Assembly: GCA_964441735.1 (NCBI GenBank)
Contig: CAYTVB010000006.1
Span: 1 to 64,000, forward strand
DNA length: 64,000 nt
DNA from: JASMTM01 sp964441735
GTDB lineage: Bacteria; Thermotogota; Thermotogae; Petrotogales; Kosmotogaceae
Reading direction: 5' to 3'
Positions 15,994 to 25,316 of this stretch are shown one piece after another. Made by a program: the position numbers and the translations under genes. The notes beneath the pieces were generated by a model. It had not been told where the DNA came from and searched no databases. It worked only from the letters and a program-made list of their open reading frames with translations. Position 1 is the stretch's first letter. Every line of letters starts with the position of its first letter.

Positions 15994-16791
15994 ATGACCA
16001 AGTACATTCGAAAGTGGACATCTGAAGGAGAGAAAAAAGGATGTGTGATCGTTATTCATGGACTCGGTGAGCATTCCGGACGATATGGGAACCTTGCCCA
16101 ATTCTTAAATGATAAAGGTTTTCAGGTATATTCCATGGACCTTTCCGGTCATGGAGATGATGAGGGTAAGAGAGGACATGTAAAGAAATTTGATGAATTT
16201 TTCCAAACATGTGAAAAAATGATCCGCACAGCCAAAACGGAAAATCCAGAGTTGCCTGTTTTCCTTTTCGGTCACAGTCTTGGTGGATTGATAGGCCTGA
16301 GATACCTCGAAAAAAATGGTGAAACTTTTAATGCTGCCGCTGTTAGCGCTCCCGCGCTTCAGGATTTCAAAAAGCAGCTTGGGATTTTATTTTACATCAT
16401 CAAACCCCTTGTTTTTTTGTTCCCCTGGATGACAATGGGTAACAGAATTAATCCTGAAGACCTTTCCAGCAATCCTGACGCTGTAAAAAGTTATAGAGAA
16501 GATCCCAGGGTTCACGATCGCATTTCATTAAAGCTTTTTTCTGAAATGAACAGAAATATTATTGAAGCCTGGAAAGAGCTTAACAGTATAGATTCACCGG
16601 TCCTATTCTTATACGGTAAAGAAGATAACGTGATTTCTACTAAAGCCATTGACGAATTTCATAATAATCTAAACATCGAAGATAAGAAACTTGTTTCCTT
16701 TGAAAAGGGCAAACATGAACTATTCGAAGATAAGAACAATAAGGAAGCATTCTTCAAAGAGATTTCTGACTTTTTTACAGCCCATCTTTGA
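15994..16791 (+). CDS. Monoacylglycerol lipase/lysophospholipase-like hydrolase
   Basis: A 265-residue serine aminopeptidase S33-type alpha/beta hydrolase. IHGLGEHSGRY at about 20-30 is the oxyanion region typical of monoacylglycerol lipases, DLSGHGDDEGKRGHV follows, the nucleophile is in GHSLGG near 94, and the acid and His lie near 212 (LYGKEDNVIS) and 240 (GKHELFEDK). It has no signal peptide, so it probably releases fatty acids from monoglycerides or lysophospholipids in the cytoplasm. ATG follows GGAGG. It has its own promoter with an operator-like dyad. The 3' end overlaps convergent ribF by 17 bases. Confidence 0.85.
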   Translation: MTKYIRKWTSEGEKKGCVIVIHGLGEHSGRYGNLAQFLNDKGFQVYSMDLSGHGDDEGKRGHVKKFDEFFQTCEKMIRTAKTENPELPVFLFGHSLGGLIGLRYLEKNGETFNAAAVSAPALQDFKKQLGILFYIIKPLVFLFPWMTMGNRINPEDLSSNPDAVKSYREDPRVHDRISLKLFSEMNRNIIEAWKELNSIDSPVLFLYGKEDNVISTKAIDEFHNNLNIEDKKLVSFEKGKHELFEDKNNKEAFFKEISDFFTAHL

Positions 16792-17674
16792 TTTTTCCTT
16801 GAGGACTCATAATCCAACTTCTGGCAATTTTTTCGTCTCTCTTAATTTCTTTAACGAGTCTTTCAACAGAATCAAACTTCAATTCCGGTCTGAGGAATCT
16901 GTGGAATTTTATTGAAAGTTGTCTTTCATACAAAGAACCAGAAAAATTAAGAAAATAAACCTCGTACTTCATCTTTTCTGAATAATTTATGGTTGGTCTG
17001 TAACCGGCATTCATTAAACCATAATATCTTACACCATCAATACAAGAACTGACAATGTAAACACCCGGTTTTGGGTTAACCAGATTACCTTCACCTCTTT
17101 TTATGTTGGCTGTTGGAAATCCAAGAACATTACCAAGATTTTTATCTCTGTACACCCTTCCATAAATTTTGTAATTATCTCCAAGAAGACTGTTTGTTAG
17201 TTCCACTTCACCTCTGGATATAGTTTCTCTTATCCAGCTACTGCTTACCCTCTTACCGTCATATTTAACACCCTGTATCACTTTCAATTTGACGGAATGT
17301 CTTTTTGAAAGCATCTTAAGGGTTTCAATATCTCCTGCTGCATTTCGACCGAAGGTAAAATCATCACCAACAACGACTGCTTTTACTCCCTTTTCCAGAA
17401 GCAGCTTGAAAAAAACTTCAGGTGATAAATCTTTTATTTCCTTTAAATCAAGTATCTGAACATCTTCAATTCCGGTTGATTTTATAAGTTCTATACGTTG
17501 TGAGATGGGATATATAAGTCCCGGGAAATTTTCAAAGAAATAACCCCAGGGATAATTTATTGTTAATGCCTTGCTGACAAAACCTTCCTTTTTGACAATT
17601 TGAGCCGTCTCATTCATAATTTTACGGTGTCCTATATGTACACCGTCAAAGTTTCCTATACACGAAACAAACAT
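16775..17674 (-). CDS. ribF: Bifunctional riboflavin kinase/FAD synthetase
   Basis: Makes FMN from riboflavin and FAD from FMN. The 299-residue protein begins with the nucleotidyltransferase domain (CIGNFDGVHIGHRK near 5-18; VGDDFTFGRNAAG near 107; SSWIRE near 145) and ends with the flavokinase domain (VLGFPTANI near 185; GVYIV; NAGYRPT; LRPELKF). Both active sites look intact. Its ATG overlaps the truB stop (TAATG), so the two are translationally coupled. No FMN riboswitch is seen. Confidence 0.95.
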   Translation of the reverse strand: MFVSCIGNFDGVHIGHRKIMNETAQIVKKEGFVSKALTINYPWGYFFENFPGLIYPISQRIELIKSTGIEDVQILDLKEIKDLSPEVFFKLLLEKGVKAVVVGDDFTFGRNAAGDIETLKMLSKRHSVKLKVIQGVKYDGKRVSSSWIRETISRGEVELTNSLLGDNYKIYGRVYRDKNLGNVLGFPTANIKRGEGNLVNPKPGVYIVSSCIDGVRYYGLMNAGYRPTINYSEKMKYEVYFLNFSGSLYERQLSIKFHRFLRPELKFDSVERLVKEIKRDEKIARSWIMSPQGKIKDGL

Positions 17675-18609
17675 TAACTATCACCAATTACTTTTCTCAA
17701 TTTTGCTATTCTTCTTCTTTCATTGTTTCTTATCAAGGTTTTGAGAAATTTTGAACTAACCTCTGATTCTGCTATTACAAGCAATTCATCTGAAGGTGAT
17801 ATTAGTCTTAACATGTTGTCTTTATTAAAATGACCTTCAACACCCGCCACATCGTCAAGCCATATCTGTGAACCGTTTAAGACTTTTTTCGATGATTCTT
17901 CTGTTAAATACAATGCGGGAATAAACCTCATGGCTTCAGCAGGTCGAATTACATCGTTATCTGAAATGTCCTCTGTTCTCTTCGAATTCTCAACACTAAA
18001 TATTCCTATTCTTGTCCTTCTTAGATATATTGCATGAGCCCCGCAACCAAGTTTGTACCCAATATCCATGACCAATGATCGTATGTATGTTCCAGAAGAA
18101 ACGCCGACTGTAAAACTGGCAATTTTTTCATCATTATCAAACTCAATATTTCTTATATGTTTTATCTCAACTTTTTTTGGAGGAAGGTTGATGATTTTTC
18201 CCTTCCTTGCAAGGTTATAAAGTCGCTCACCTTTATATCTGCGAGCGGAGTACGCAGGTGGAACCTGCATGTATTCACCCAGAAAACTATTTATTGCATC
18301 CTTTACGTCATTTTCTGAGATATTTAAAGCGTCTCTCTTTTCCGCAATTTCTCCATCACTATCAAAACTATTTGTTATGATACCAAGTTTCATTTTTACT
18401 GTGTATTCTTTATCCAGATCTTTAAAATACTCCAGCAGTCTGGTAGCTTTTCCTATTCCGAGGATTAACAGTCCACTTGCAAAGGGATCCAGTGTTCCTG
18501 AGTGCCCAACCCTTTCAATCTCAAATCTTTTTCTCAAAATGTCAACAACATCGTGCGAAGTAACTCCCGTATGTTTGTCTATAAACAGGAAACCTTTAGG
18601 ATTCTTCAT
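17674..18609 (-). CDS. truB: tRNA pseudouridine-55 synthase
   Basis: Converts U55 in the T-loop of tRNAs to pseudouridine. The 311-residue protein has the N-terminal GFLFIDKHTGVTSHDVV, the catalytic Asp in HSGTLDPFASGLL near 41, VPPAYSARRYKG, and SGTYIRSLVMDIG; a short PUA-like C-terminal domain follows. It sits in the common order rbfA-truB-ribF, overlapping rbfA by 14 bases and ribF by 3. GAGGAAA precedes the ATG. Confidence 0.96.
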   Translation of the reverse strand: MKNPKGFLFIDKHTGVTSHDVVDILRKRFEIERVGHSGTLDPFASGLLILGIGKATRLLEYFKDLDKEYTVKMKLGIITNSFDSDGEIAEKRDALNISENDVKDAINSFLGEYMQVPPAYSARRYKGERLYNLARKGKIINLPPKKVEIKHIRNIEFDNDEKIASFTVGVSSGTYIRSLVMDIGYKLGCGAHAIYLRRTRIGIFSVENSKRTEDISDNDVIRPAEAMRFIPALYLTEESSKKVLNGSQIWLDDVAGVEGHFNKDNMLRLISPSDELLVIAESEVSSKFLKTLIRNNERRRIAKLRKVIGDS

Positions 18610-18976
18610 TTTCCTCTCTTTCTTTTCTCTCCTCTTCTATTTGTTTCAAAAGTTGTGAAACTCTCATGCTCGCTTCCAGTCCAATGTCTTTTTTGAATCT
18701 TATCTCCGGTGCTTTAAACAGTCTAATATTCTTCGCTATTGCAGTTCTAAAGTAACCCTTATTTTCTTTTAATCGTTCAACTATTTTCTCTTTGTGTTCT
18801 TCACTTCCAAGTGTGCTTACAAAAACATCTGCATAGCTCTTGTCTCCGGATAGTTTTACCCTTACAAAAGAAATTTCAACGGGATTGAGATCGTCATCTT
18901 TGTATTCTCTTAACGCCTGTGCCAGTACTTTTTTGATTTCCGATTCTAACATTTCTATTCTGTGTTCTGACGTCAT
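18596..18976 (-). CDS. rbfA: 30S ribosome-binding factor A
   Basis: A 126-residue KH-type protein that helps mature the 5' end of 16S rRNA and is needed for cold adaptation in other bacteria. The N-terminal HRIEMLESEIKKVLAQALRE, the central SFVRVKLSGDKSYADVFVS and the late EIRFKKDIGLEASMRV are typical. It is the first gene of rbfA-truB-ribF; infB and nusA, often upstream elsewhere, are not here. It starts at ATG behind GGAGGTG, divergent from hyuA across 113 bases. Confidence 0.93.
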   Translation of the reverse strand: MTSEHRIEMLESEIKKVLAQALREYKDDDLNPVEISFVRVKLSGDKSYADVFVSTLGSEEHKEKIVERLKENKGYFRTAIAKNIRLFKAPEIRFKKDIGLEASMRVSQLLKQIEEERKEREENEES

Positions 18977-19089
18977 ATATTACACCTCCAGTAATATTAT
19001 AACGTAACAAATTGATGCCGTCATTTTAAGATGTACAGCAATATCACTATGATAAAATTGTTTAAAGTTATTTATAAGGGGTGTATTCT

Positions 19090-21063
19090 TTGCTTATCAG
19101 TGTGGATACCGGTGGCACGTTCACCGATTTTGTTTATTTACAATCAGGTAAAATGAAAGCGCTTAAAGTGCTATCTTCATCGGAAGATCCCTCAAATGCT
19201 GTTCTCAATGGCATTAACACCATAACGAACGAAGAAAGCTATATTGTTCATGGCTCAACTGTGGCCATAAACGCTATTCTGGAACGTAAAGGAGCAAAAA
19301 CTGCACTGATAGTCAACAAAGGATTTGAAGATGTCATTGAGATTGGAAGACAAACAAGAGAACGTTTATATGATCTTCATTACAGAAGGCCTCTCATTCC
19401 AGTACCTTCTGAACTCAGATATGGCATAAAGGGTAGAATCGACTCACAGGGTAATGAAATTGAGTCCCTTGATATAAATGAAATATTGAACACTGTAGAT
19501 GAAATAAAAAACAGTGGCATAGATTCTGTTGCGGTCGTCTTACTTTTCTCCTTTCTTAATCAAGCACATGAAAGATACATTGGAAAAATTCTAAAAGAAA
19601 ATGATATTGATTACTCACTCTCCTGCAATGTTTTGCCCGAATTCAGAGAATATGAACGAACCTCTACGACATTTGTAAACGCTTATGTTTCACCTGTTAT
19701 GAAACAATATATCTCAAAAATAAAGAATTTTCCCCTAACCGGAAACCTTTCCATCATGCAATCCAATGGTGGCAGATTGAATGCTGAGTCAGCTTCGAAT
19801 TTCCCCGTTAGAACATTACTTTCAGGTCCTGCTGGAGGTGTTGTGGGAGCCTATGAATTATCCAGAGCAGCGGGATACGAAAAAATAATCACCTTTGATA
19901 TGGGTGGCACCTCAACTGATGTTGCCCTTGTAAACGGCAAAATACCGTTCAGGGTTGAAACAAAAATCTCTCCATTTGTAGTAAAGACACCTGTAATTGA
20001 TATTCATACTGTTGGTGCGGGTGGTGGTTCAATAGCAAAGATAGATAAAGGCGGAGCGCTTAAGGTTGGCCCTGAAAGTGCTGGCGCTGATCCCGGCCCG
20101 GTATGTTATGGAAAAGGAAAAGATTTAACGGTAACAGATGCCAACCTTTTCCTTGGAAGATTGCCAGAAAACAAATTACTGGGTGGTGAATTTAAACTTT
20201 ATGGCGATCGACTAAAAGAACCGATGAAAGACATTGCGGAAAAAGCACAACTTGAACCTGTTGAAATAGCAGAAGGAATCTGTGACGTTGCAAATGCAAC
20301 CATGGAAAGAGCAATTAGAAAGATTTCGGTTGAACGTGGATATGATCCTTCTGAATTTACACTGGTTACCTTTGGTGGTGCAGGAGCAATGCATGCTGTA
20401 TTCCTTGCGAAACAGCTTAACATTCCCAGGATAATAGTTCCTGAAAATCCAGGTGTTCTTTCTGCCTTTGGAATGCTGGTTGCAGATATTATTCATGATT
20501 ATTCCCTGACTGTAATGCGTTATAAAGATATTTCATTTAAGGAGATTGAAAAGCTGTTTGATCCGGTAGAAAAAAAGGCTATGGAAGATTTCGAAAAGGA
20601 TTTAACCGAAAAAACCAATTCTTTTGTTGAACGTTTTCTGGATATCAGATATAAAGGTCAATCCTACGAAATAGTTGTTCCTTTCAGCAAGGATTTTATT
20701 GACAGATTTCACGAAGAACACAAAAAGATGTATGGTTACTCCAGCAAGGATAAAGATGTTGAAATTGTTAATATAAGAGTTAGAACAAAAGCAGTTGCAG
20801 AAAAACCAGAAATTGTGCCATGTAAAACAAAAAAATCAGCCAATCCGAAAAATGCACTTTTAGGTGAAAGCAATGCCATATTTTATGGAAAAACTTATAA
20901 TACAGGCCTGTATTTACGGAATTCACTTAACTATGGAAACAAAATTAAAGGACCTGCGGTTTTTCTTGAATATTCATCAACTACTGTGGTTCCTCCAGGA
21001 GCGATTGTAGAGGTCGATCAGTACAGAAATCTGGTTATTACATTTGAAGGTGATTCCTCTTGA
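19090..21063 (+). CDS. hyuA: Hydantoinase/5-oxoprolinase subunit A
   Basis: ATP-dependent amidohydrolase subunit of the N-methylhydantoinase/oxoprolinase/acetone carboxylase family, about 657 residues. The N-terminal SVDTGGTFTDFV is the acetate-kinase-like ATP site, then VHGSTVAINAILERKG, LLSGPAGGVVGA, the actin-like TFDMGGTSTDV, and GAGGGSIA and VTFGGAGAMHA. It would activate the carbonyl of a cyclic amide by phosphorylation before subunit B acts. A GTG at 19081 touches AAGGGG, so TTG at 19090, 9 bases after it, is the likely start. A possible -10 (TATGAT) lies upstream. The exact substrate (5-oxoproline, hydantoin or other) is not fixed by sequence. Confidence 0.92.
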   Translation: MLISVDTGGTFTDFVYLQSGKMKALKVLSSSEDPSNAVLNGINTITNEESYIVHGSTVAINAILERKGAKTALIVNKGFEDVIEIGRQTRERLYDLHYRRPLIPVPSELRYGIKGRIDSQGNEIESLDINEILNTVDEIKNSGIDSVAVVLLFSFLNQAHERYIGKILKENDIDYSLSCNVLPEFREYERTSTTFVNAYVSPVMKQYISKIKNFPLTGNLSIMQSNGGRLNAESASNFPVRTLLSGPAGGVVGAYELSRAAGYEKIITFDMGGTSTDVALVNGKIPFRVETKISPFVVKTPVIDIHTVGAGGGSIAKIDKGGALKVGPESAGADPGPVCYGKGKDLTVTDANLFLGRLPENKLLGGEFKLYGDRLKEPMKDIAEKAQLEPVEIAEGICDVANATMERAIRKISVERGYDPSEFTLVTFGGAGAMHAVFLAKQLNIPRIIVPENPGVLSAFGMLVADIIHDYSLTVMRYKDISFKEIEKLFDPVEKKAMEDFEKDLTEKTNSFVERFLDIRYKGQSYEIVVPFSKDFIDRFHEEHKKMYGYSSKDKDVEIVNIRVRTKAVAEKPEIVPCKTKKSANPKNALLGESNAIFYGKTYNTGLYLRNSLNYGNKIKGPAVFLEYSSTTVVPPGAIVEVDQYRNLVITFEGDSS

Positions 21064-22664
21064 TGAAAAATGTCAATCCAGTTGCCTTAGAGATATTTAA
21101 GAATAAATTTTCATCAATAGCCGAAGAAATGGGTGTTGCACTTTTTAAGACCGCTTTTTCCCCAAACATTAAAGAGAGAAAGGATCATTCTTGCGCTGTC
21201 TTTGACAGGAATGGAGATATGATAGCTCAGGCAGCTCACATTCCGGTTCATTTAGGCTCCATGCCACTATCTGTTAAATCTGTTATTTCAGAACTATCAC
21301 TGGATGAAGGTGATATGGCTTTTGTAAACAATCCTTTTATGGGTGGTACTCATCTTCCGGATATAACAATGGTTGCTCCGGTGGTTATTGATGACGAAAT
21401 TTTATTTTACGTTGCAAACAGAGCGCATCACGCAGACATAGGAGGTATTTCGGCAGGTTCAATGCCTTTATCAACCACAATTTTTCAAGAGGGAATGATA
21501 ATACCACCAACAAAGATAATAAAGAAGGGAAAAGTACAAAGAGATATTTTGAATCTTGTTATTTCTAATGTTAGGACTCCCACTGAAAGACAGGGCGATT
21601 TCGAAGCACAGATTATGGCAAATTTGACCGGTATTAAAAGGCTTAAAGAAATCTCAAATTTATATGGGAAAAACAGAATGTTATTGCTTTCAAGAAGACT
21701 CATCGAATATTCTGAAGACATAATGAAAAAAACAATACAGATGATACCCGATGGAGAATATTCTTTTGAAGAGTATATGGATGACGATGGATTTGATACC
21801 AAAGAAATAAATATAAATGCCAGAATAAACATAACAAATGATGAAGTGATTGTTGATTTTAGTGACAGTCACGCTCAGGTGAAGGGTAGTATAAACGCAG
21901 TCAAAGCAATTACTCTGTCTGCTGTTCTTTATGTATTCAGATCCTTAACAGAAGAAGACATTCCCACAAATGCGGGATGTCTCCGGCCAATTAAGACCAT
22001 TATCCCTGAAGGAACGGTTGTTGACGCTAAATACCCCTGCGCGGTCGCGGGTGGTAATGTAGAAACCTCTCAGCGCATTGTTGATGTTTTGCTTGGTGCA
22101 CTATCAAAAGCCATTCCCGATGTTATTCCAGCTGCGAGTCAGGGGACCATGAACAATCTTTCCATCGGTGGTTATGATAACTCAAAAAATGAAAGTTTCA
22201 CCTACTATGAAACTATCGGTGGAGGTAATGGAGCTTCCAAATTTGAAGATGGCGAGAGTGGCATTCACTCGCATATGACCAACACAATGAACACACCTAT
22301 AGAAGCCATAGAGTTTGAATATCCGCTGAGGGTTAAGAAATATGGTATTCGTAAGGGAAGTGGTGGAGATGGAATTAACAGAGGTGGTGATGGTATTATA
22401 AGAGAGATTGAAGTATTATGTGATGCAGAAATCACATTGCTTTCGGAAAGAAGATTTTTTGAACCATATGGATTAAAGGGTGGTAACAACGGGAGTAAGG
22501 GTGTTAACAAACTACAATCAGGAAAAATTTTAGAAATACTCCCTGGAAAGTTCCACCGATTTTTGAAAAAAGGTGACATAATACATATAGAGACTCCAGG
22601 CGGCGGAGGATATATAAACAAAGCAGAAAATGATGTAATCTTAAAAGAAAAGAATAAAAATTAA
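21063..22664 (+). CDS. hyuB: Hydantoinase/5-oxoprolinase subunit B
   Basis: About 533 residues, the partner of HyuA. Typical segments are NPVALEIFKNKFSSIAEEMG, a central FVNNPFMGGTHLPDITMVAPV, NRAHHADIGGISAGSMP with the metal-binding His-His-Asp, GCLRPIKTIIPEGTVVDAKY, and a C-terminal HIETPGGGGY. A TTG at 21060 is also in frame, but ATG at 21063, overlapping the hyuA stop as TGATG, is preferred with GAAGGTGA upstream. Subunits A and B normally form a large complex. The downstream degV gene begins 20 bases later. Confidence 0.92.
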   Translation: MKNVNPVALEIFKNKFSSIAEEMGVALFKTAFSPNIKERKDHSCAVFDRNGDMIAQAAHIPVHLGSMPLSVKSVISELSLDEGDMAFVNNPFMGGTHLPDITMVAPVVIDDEILFYVANRAHHADIGGISAGSMPLSTTIFQEGMIIPPTKIIKKGKVQRDILNLVISNVRTPTERQGDFEAQIMANLTGIKRLKEISNLYGKNRMLLLSRRLIEYSEDIMKKTIQMIPDGEYSFEEYMDDDGFDTKEININARINITNDEVIVDFSDSHAQVKGSINAVKAITLSAVLYVFRSLTEEDIPTNAGCLRPIKTIIPEGTVVDAKYPCAVAGGNVETSQRIVDVLLGALSKAIPDVIPAASQGTMNNLSIGGYDNSKNESFTYYETIGGGNGASKFEDGESGIHSHMTNTMNTPIEAIEFEYPLRVKKYGIRKGSGGDGINRGGDGIIREIEVLCDAEITLLSERRFFEPYGLKGGNNGSKGVNKLQSGKILEILPGKFHRFLKKGDIIHIETPGGGGYINKAENDVILKEKNKN

Positions 22665-22684
22665 CCTTTTTGGGAGGGGCTTTC

Positions 22685-23512
22685 ATGATAAAAGTTGTTA
22701 CGGACAGTTCCTGTGATCTACCTCTAAAATATATCGAAAAACATGATATTAAGGTTGTACCTCTAACAGTAAACATTGATGGAACGGAATATACGGAGGG
22801 GAAGAACATTACCCCCGAGCTTTTTTGGGAAAAGATGAGAAACTCCAGCGACCTGCCCAAAACTTCCCAGCCAACACCTGCAGCATTTGAAGAAACCTTT
22901 AAGAAACTTGCAAAAAATGGAGACCAAATATTATGTTTAACAATTTCATCGAAATTGAGCGGAACATATCAATCAGCCAGTATAGGGAATCAACTTGCAG
23001 ACAATCCAGCAACTGTTTTTGATACCCTATCAGGTTCTCTTTCTCATGGAATTCAGGTCTTACAATGCGCACGAATGGCAGAAAAAGGGGAAAACCTTGA
23101 AAATATTCTCGATTATCTCAAGAAATTTCGGGAAAAGGTTACAATACTTATACTTCTTCATACCCTTGAAAATATTGTAAAAGGCGGTCGTCTCAGTAAA
23201 TTCAAGGGTGGACTGGCGAAATTGTTGAACGTAAAAGTGGTGCTTCATGGGGTTAAAGGAGAGGTTCATATTCTTAAGAAAGTCAGGGGTACAAAGAAAT
23301 TTTTAAGTGAAACTCTTAAAATTATTGAAGAAGTGCCTGGAATAAAAGAGAAAAAGATATTCGGTATTACGCACGTGGACAACATTGAAGATGCAGAATT
23401 CTTCAAAAAAGAAATTCTTAGTCGTTTTAATCCTAAAGAGATTATTATTAATGGTATGGGTCCAACCATGGGGACATATGCAGGAGAAGGTGGAATAATA
23501 ATAGGCTTTTAA
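22685..23512 (+). CDS. DegV/FakB-family fatty-acid-binding protein
   Basis: About 275 residues. VTDSSCDLP near 5-13, the TSQPTP segment near 60, SSKLSGTYQSA near 90 and GRLSKFKGGLAKLL near 160 are DegV motifs; the TSQPT and SGTYQ loops hold the fatty-acid carboxylate. In Firmicutes these proteins (FakB) present fatty acids to the kinase FakA, which makes acyl phosphate. A FakA-like gene is present at 47743-49413. It lies in the hyu operon, whose chemistry is unrelated, so co-transcription may be incidental. An in-frame TTG at 22670 overlaps GGGAGGGG; ATG at 22685 is the real start. Confidence 0.9.
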   Translation: MIKVVTDSSCDLPLKYIEKHDIKVVPLTVNIDGTEYTEGKNITPELFWEKMRNSSDLPKTSQPTPAAFEETFKKLAKNGDQILCLTISSKLSGTYQSASIGNQLADNPATVFDTLSGSLSHGIQVLQCARMAEKGENLENILDYLKKFREKVTILILLHTLENIVKGGRLSKFKGGLAKLLNVKVVLHGVKGEVHILKKVRGTKKFLSETLKIIEEVPGIKEKKIFGITHVDNIEDAEFFKKEILSRFNPKEIIINGMGPTMGTYAGEGGIIIGF

Positions 23513-23526
23513 TTTCGGAGGATAGA

Positions 23527-24324
23527 ATGAAGCTAAATCCCAATTTAAGAGAGCGAAGAATTGGCTGGATTTTTCTTGTAATATGGTTATTCACCATGTT
23601 TTTCTATATAACCTGGGATGGCTGGTTGCAGGAATGGAGAATAACCGGTTACGAAGGAAGTAATCAGCATTTTGATCTTGATCTTTTTGATTTTTCTGTA
23701 ACGGTAAAAAGTGATGGAACATACATTTACAATTCAACAAACAACCTTCACAACCTGATCTATATCTGTTATTTTGTTTTGTTCATGGGATGGTTTGGAT
23801 TAATCTTTGACGTTGAATGGTTGAAACAGGGAACCATGGGTACTGTTGGGGTTTCTTTCATAGCAACACTTGCCACACTAAATCCCTCAGATCATCTTTA
23901 TATTTTGCAAATTACCTACGACATAGTTCACCTTTCAGGTATAATTCTCGGACTTTATCTATTTTCAAGATATCGACCTTCATTAAAACTTATGACCCCC
24001 GGCATCCTTTTAACTTCAGTATTTTATATTCTTTCGCGAATTATATACGAACCCTGGCCTTACTGGGAAGAAAGCGCCAACGCGTTTTACAGCATTAACC
24101 AGATAAATGATGTGCCATTTTACTTTTATGGTTTTGAATATGTGATCGTGCTTGGATTATTATTTGGAATGAATATTATTATCAAACTAATAATCAACAG
24201 AATTGAAGATAGAAAATACTGGATATTTGTTCCTATGATTGTTTATTCAGTTACATGTATGATAATGCTTGCGCTAAATCTTATCAGTCTGGCAACGATT
24301 GACTTGACCACCTGGACAGGCTAA
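23527..24324 (+). CDS. Uncharacterised integral membrane protein
   Basis: I do not recognise the family. The 265-residue protein has about six hydrophobic helices (around residues 12-35, 75-95, 100-117, 130-148, 155-172, 205-225 and 235-258, one of them marginal). After the first helix comes an extracytoplasmic loop rich in Asp, Phe and Trp (GWLQEWRITGYEG to NSTNN), and a second aromatic loop (EPWPYWEESANAFY) precedes the fifth helix. No transporter or enzyme motif is evident. It follows degV by 14 bases with GGAGG before the ATG, so it belongs to the hyu-degV transcript. It ends 2 bases from the convergent ABC ATPase gene with no terminator between. Confidence 0.7.
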   Translation: MKLNPNLRERRIGWIFLVIWLFTMFFYITWDGWLQEWRITGYEGSNQHFDLDLFDFSVTVKSDGTYIYNSTNNLHNLIYICYFVLFMGWFGLIFDVEWLKQGTMGTVGVSFIATLATLNPSDHLYILQITYDIVHLSGIILGLYLFSRYRPSLKLMTPGILLTSVFYILSRIIYEPWPYWEESANAFYSINQINDVPFYFYGFEYVIVLGLLFGMNIIIKLIINRIEDRKYWIFVPMIVYSVTCMIMLALNLISLATIDLTTWTG

Positions 24325-24326
24325 AC

Positions 24327-25316
24327 TCAGGCGTTTTTAAATAGATGACAGCTGACAGTTCTGGTATCACTTATTCTTATAGTATCTGGAAATTCCCTTC
24401 TACAAATTTCCGTTACTTCCGAACATCTTGGATGAAATGGACATCCAGCAGGTAAATCAATTGGATTTGGAACCTCGCCACCGGGTATGATTTTTTCCTT
24501 TTCTTTTTCAGGATCCGGTTCCGGTACAGCAGAAATCAACGCCTTTGTGTAAGGATGTTTGGGACTGGTATAAATCTCTTCAAAAGACCCTGTTTCAACT
24601 ATGCTGCCCAGATACATTACAGCAATTTTGTCACATATGTATTTGGTGGTAGCCAGATCATGGGTAATAAACAAGTACGTAAGATTCATCTCACTTTTTA
24701 GCTGAATCATTAGTTCAAGTAGTTGAGATCTAACTGAAACATCGAGCATTGCAACGGCTTCATCTGCAACCACAAATTTTGGTTCCGTAATTAACGCTCT
24801 TGCTATAACTATTCTCTGCCGTTGTCCTCCAGATAATTCTCTTGGATATCTACTGTAAAAATCTTCAGCAGGTTCCAGATTGACCTTTGTTAGCATTTCA
24901 AGTACACTTTCATATCGTTGTTTCGGTGTTCCTATTCTGTGAATATCCAGAGGATGTTTGACAGCTTCCCCTACTTTCATATAGGGATTAAGGGCTGCCA
25001 GAGGATCCTGAAAAATGATTTGAATTTCCTTTCTCAATCTTCTCATTGACTCTTTGTCCAGCTCAAAAATGTTTTTCCCAAGATAGCTAACTTCTCCACT
25101 GGTGGCATTCAGTAATCTTAAACATAATCGGCCAGTAGTAGTTTTGCCACTACCTGATTCACCAACCAGTCCGAGTGTTTGATTTTCCATAATACTAAAA
25201 TCGATCCCATTCACGGCATGCACGAATTTCCTTTCTTTAGTAAACAGTTTCTTCAAAAGAGGTTCTTTTACTGGAAAATGTTTGGTAAGACTTTGTGCTT
25301 TAATTATTGTTTCCAC
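24327..25316 (-). CDS. oppF: ABC importer ATPase, OppF/DppF type
   Basis: Second ATPase of a family-5 importer, about 329 residues. Walker A is GESGSGKTT, the Q-loop IFQDPLAALNP, the signature LSGGQRQR, Walker B VVADEAVAMLDVS (Ala-Val replaces the more usual Pro-Thr) and the switch His in THDL. The C-terminal oligopeptide/dipeptide extension has Cys residues (GCPFHPRC, EICRR, SCHLF) that in relatives hold an iron-sulfur cluster. The start is GTG at 25316, 6 bases after GAGAGGTG; it overlaps the previous gene by 17 bases. An ATG at 25370 is possible but poorly placed. Last gene of the importer operon. Confidence 0.92.
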   Translation of the reverse strand: METIIKAQSLTKHFPVKEPLLKKLFTKERKFVHAVNGIDFSIMENQTLGLVGESGSGKTTTGRLCLRLLNATSGEVSYLGKNIFELDKESMRRLRKEIQIIFQDPLAALNPYMKVGEAVKHPLDIHRIGTPKQRYESVLEMLTKVNLEPAEDFYSRYPRELSGGQRQRIVIARALITEPKFVVADEAVAMLDVSVRSQLLELMIQLKSEMNLTYLFITHDLATTKYICDKIAVMYLGSIVETGSFEEIYTSPKHPYTKALISAVPEPDPEKEKEKIIPGGEVPNPIDLPAGCPFHPRCSEVTEICRREFPDTIRISDTRTVSCHLFKNA

